Shown here piece after piece: positions 63,325-64,000 of a stretch of DNA of 64,000 nt. Under the pieces are notes generated by a model. The model worked only from the letters and a program-made list of their open reading frames with translations, made no database searches and was not told the DNA's origin. A program made the position numbers and the translations under genes. The number at the start of each line of letters is the position of its first letter. The first letter of the stretch is position 1. The stretch is from Mastigias papua (taxonomy: Eukaryota > Cnidaria > Scyphozoa > Rhizostomeae > Mastigiidae). The stretch is taken from positions 607,001 to 671,000 of the forward strand of contig OZ025269.1 of the NCBI GenBank assembly GCA_964019165.1, given 5' to 3'.

Positions 63325-64000
63325 GTAAGTAATATTCTATATTGATAATTCTTACCTATATTACATCGATATTTCCTTATTTCATTATCATCTTTCATGG
63401 GATATATCACTCTTTTCAATCCTACTTCTATGACTAGTGAAAGTACAAATCAATATATTGAAACCAAATGTCTTCAGATAAGTTGTCTTTTACTGTGGAA
63501 TCAGGAATCGTGAAACAGCACTAAAGTTTCGAGTGATTATGACATAGACCCGGACATCCAACGTACATTGGTGCTAGACAACCTAAGAGATAGGAGCTTT
63601 CCTTCTACAACACCAATGAGACACACACATAAGACAAAAACTGGGATTCTGTAAATTACTAGCAAATAAGAAAATCTTCGATGTCATGCAGAAAGGTGAA
63701 TATTGATCGTATATATTTCTACAAAATACTAAGTCTATGTTTCTCAGAATATTTCTACAATACTTCAAATGAACTACGGATGCACAAATGTAATGACTGG
63801 CTTTTAACATAGGGTATCCTCCCTCCTCGATTGGTTCATCAATTGAGATAGCTCCTCCTAAATTATTCCCTATTTACAATCTCCCTTAAGAAGTTTTCCT
63901 ACTTTAATGTGGTCTTTTTTGTAGTTGTTGTTGGTGAGAACTTGCAGATCAAATTCGAACTTGAACTTTCATTTTTAACAATGTTTGGGTTGCATTCTCT
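63325..64000. other. Right window end, no exon resolved
   Basis: AT-rich sequence after the last recognised SLC35F6 exon. It may hold a 3' UTR or an intron before a terminal exon; I could not identify one. Confidence 0.4.

Overview
This window looks like nuclear DNA of an invertebrate animal. It is AT-rich, its genes have many short exons with GT-AG introns, and it carries CR1/L2-type non-LTR retrotransposons, Penelope-like remnants, a tRNA-derived SINE, many short inverted-repeat elements and long microsatellites. The mix would fit a cnidarian such as a coral or anemone. That placement is an impression, because no marker gene here settles it.

Layout: (1) 1-617, the 3' end of a CR1/L2-like LINE cut by the window edge. 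(2) 2149-3237 (minus), a gene for a secreted, extremely basic protein with an 8-cysteine tail. Upstream lies a 10-bp-period array, then a stretch dense with repeats. (3) 8585-27559 (minus), a FERM gene of the FRMD8/Bili type. I assembled 13 of its coding exons by protein match and exact splice-phase continuity; one short exon is missing. A nearly intact LINE (15.6-19.5 kb, plus strand) sits inside one of its introns. (4) 30855-37109 (minus), an SLC7 light-chain amino-acid transporter (481 aa). A second, homologous, phase-compatible first exon lies at 37684-38188. A pogo/Tigger-like MITE lies just past the stop codon. (5) 41178-55436 (minus), an 11-exon gene for a 643-aa secreted protein: signal peptide, tryptophan-rich beta-propeller (PLL-lectin-like), SKICH/PapN-like beta domain and a cysteine-containing helical tail. 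(6) 57322-63324 (plus), an SLC35F6-like membrane protein with 14 coding exons, head-to-head with gene (5). Its very end may lie further right.

The genes do not form an obvious pathway. Two are multipass transporters (SLC7, SLC35F6), one is a cytosolic FERM adaptor that in other animals binds iRhom or Wnt co-receptor tails, and two are secreted. The most unusual items are the propeller/SKICH/helical protein, the polybasic secreted protein, the paired SLC7 first exons, and a LINE 3'-end hairpin whose stems covary between two copies in this window. Exon coordinates were derived by hand from reading frame and splice motifs and have no transcript support.
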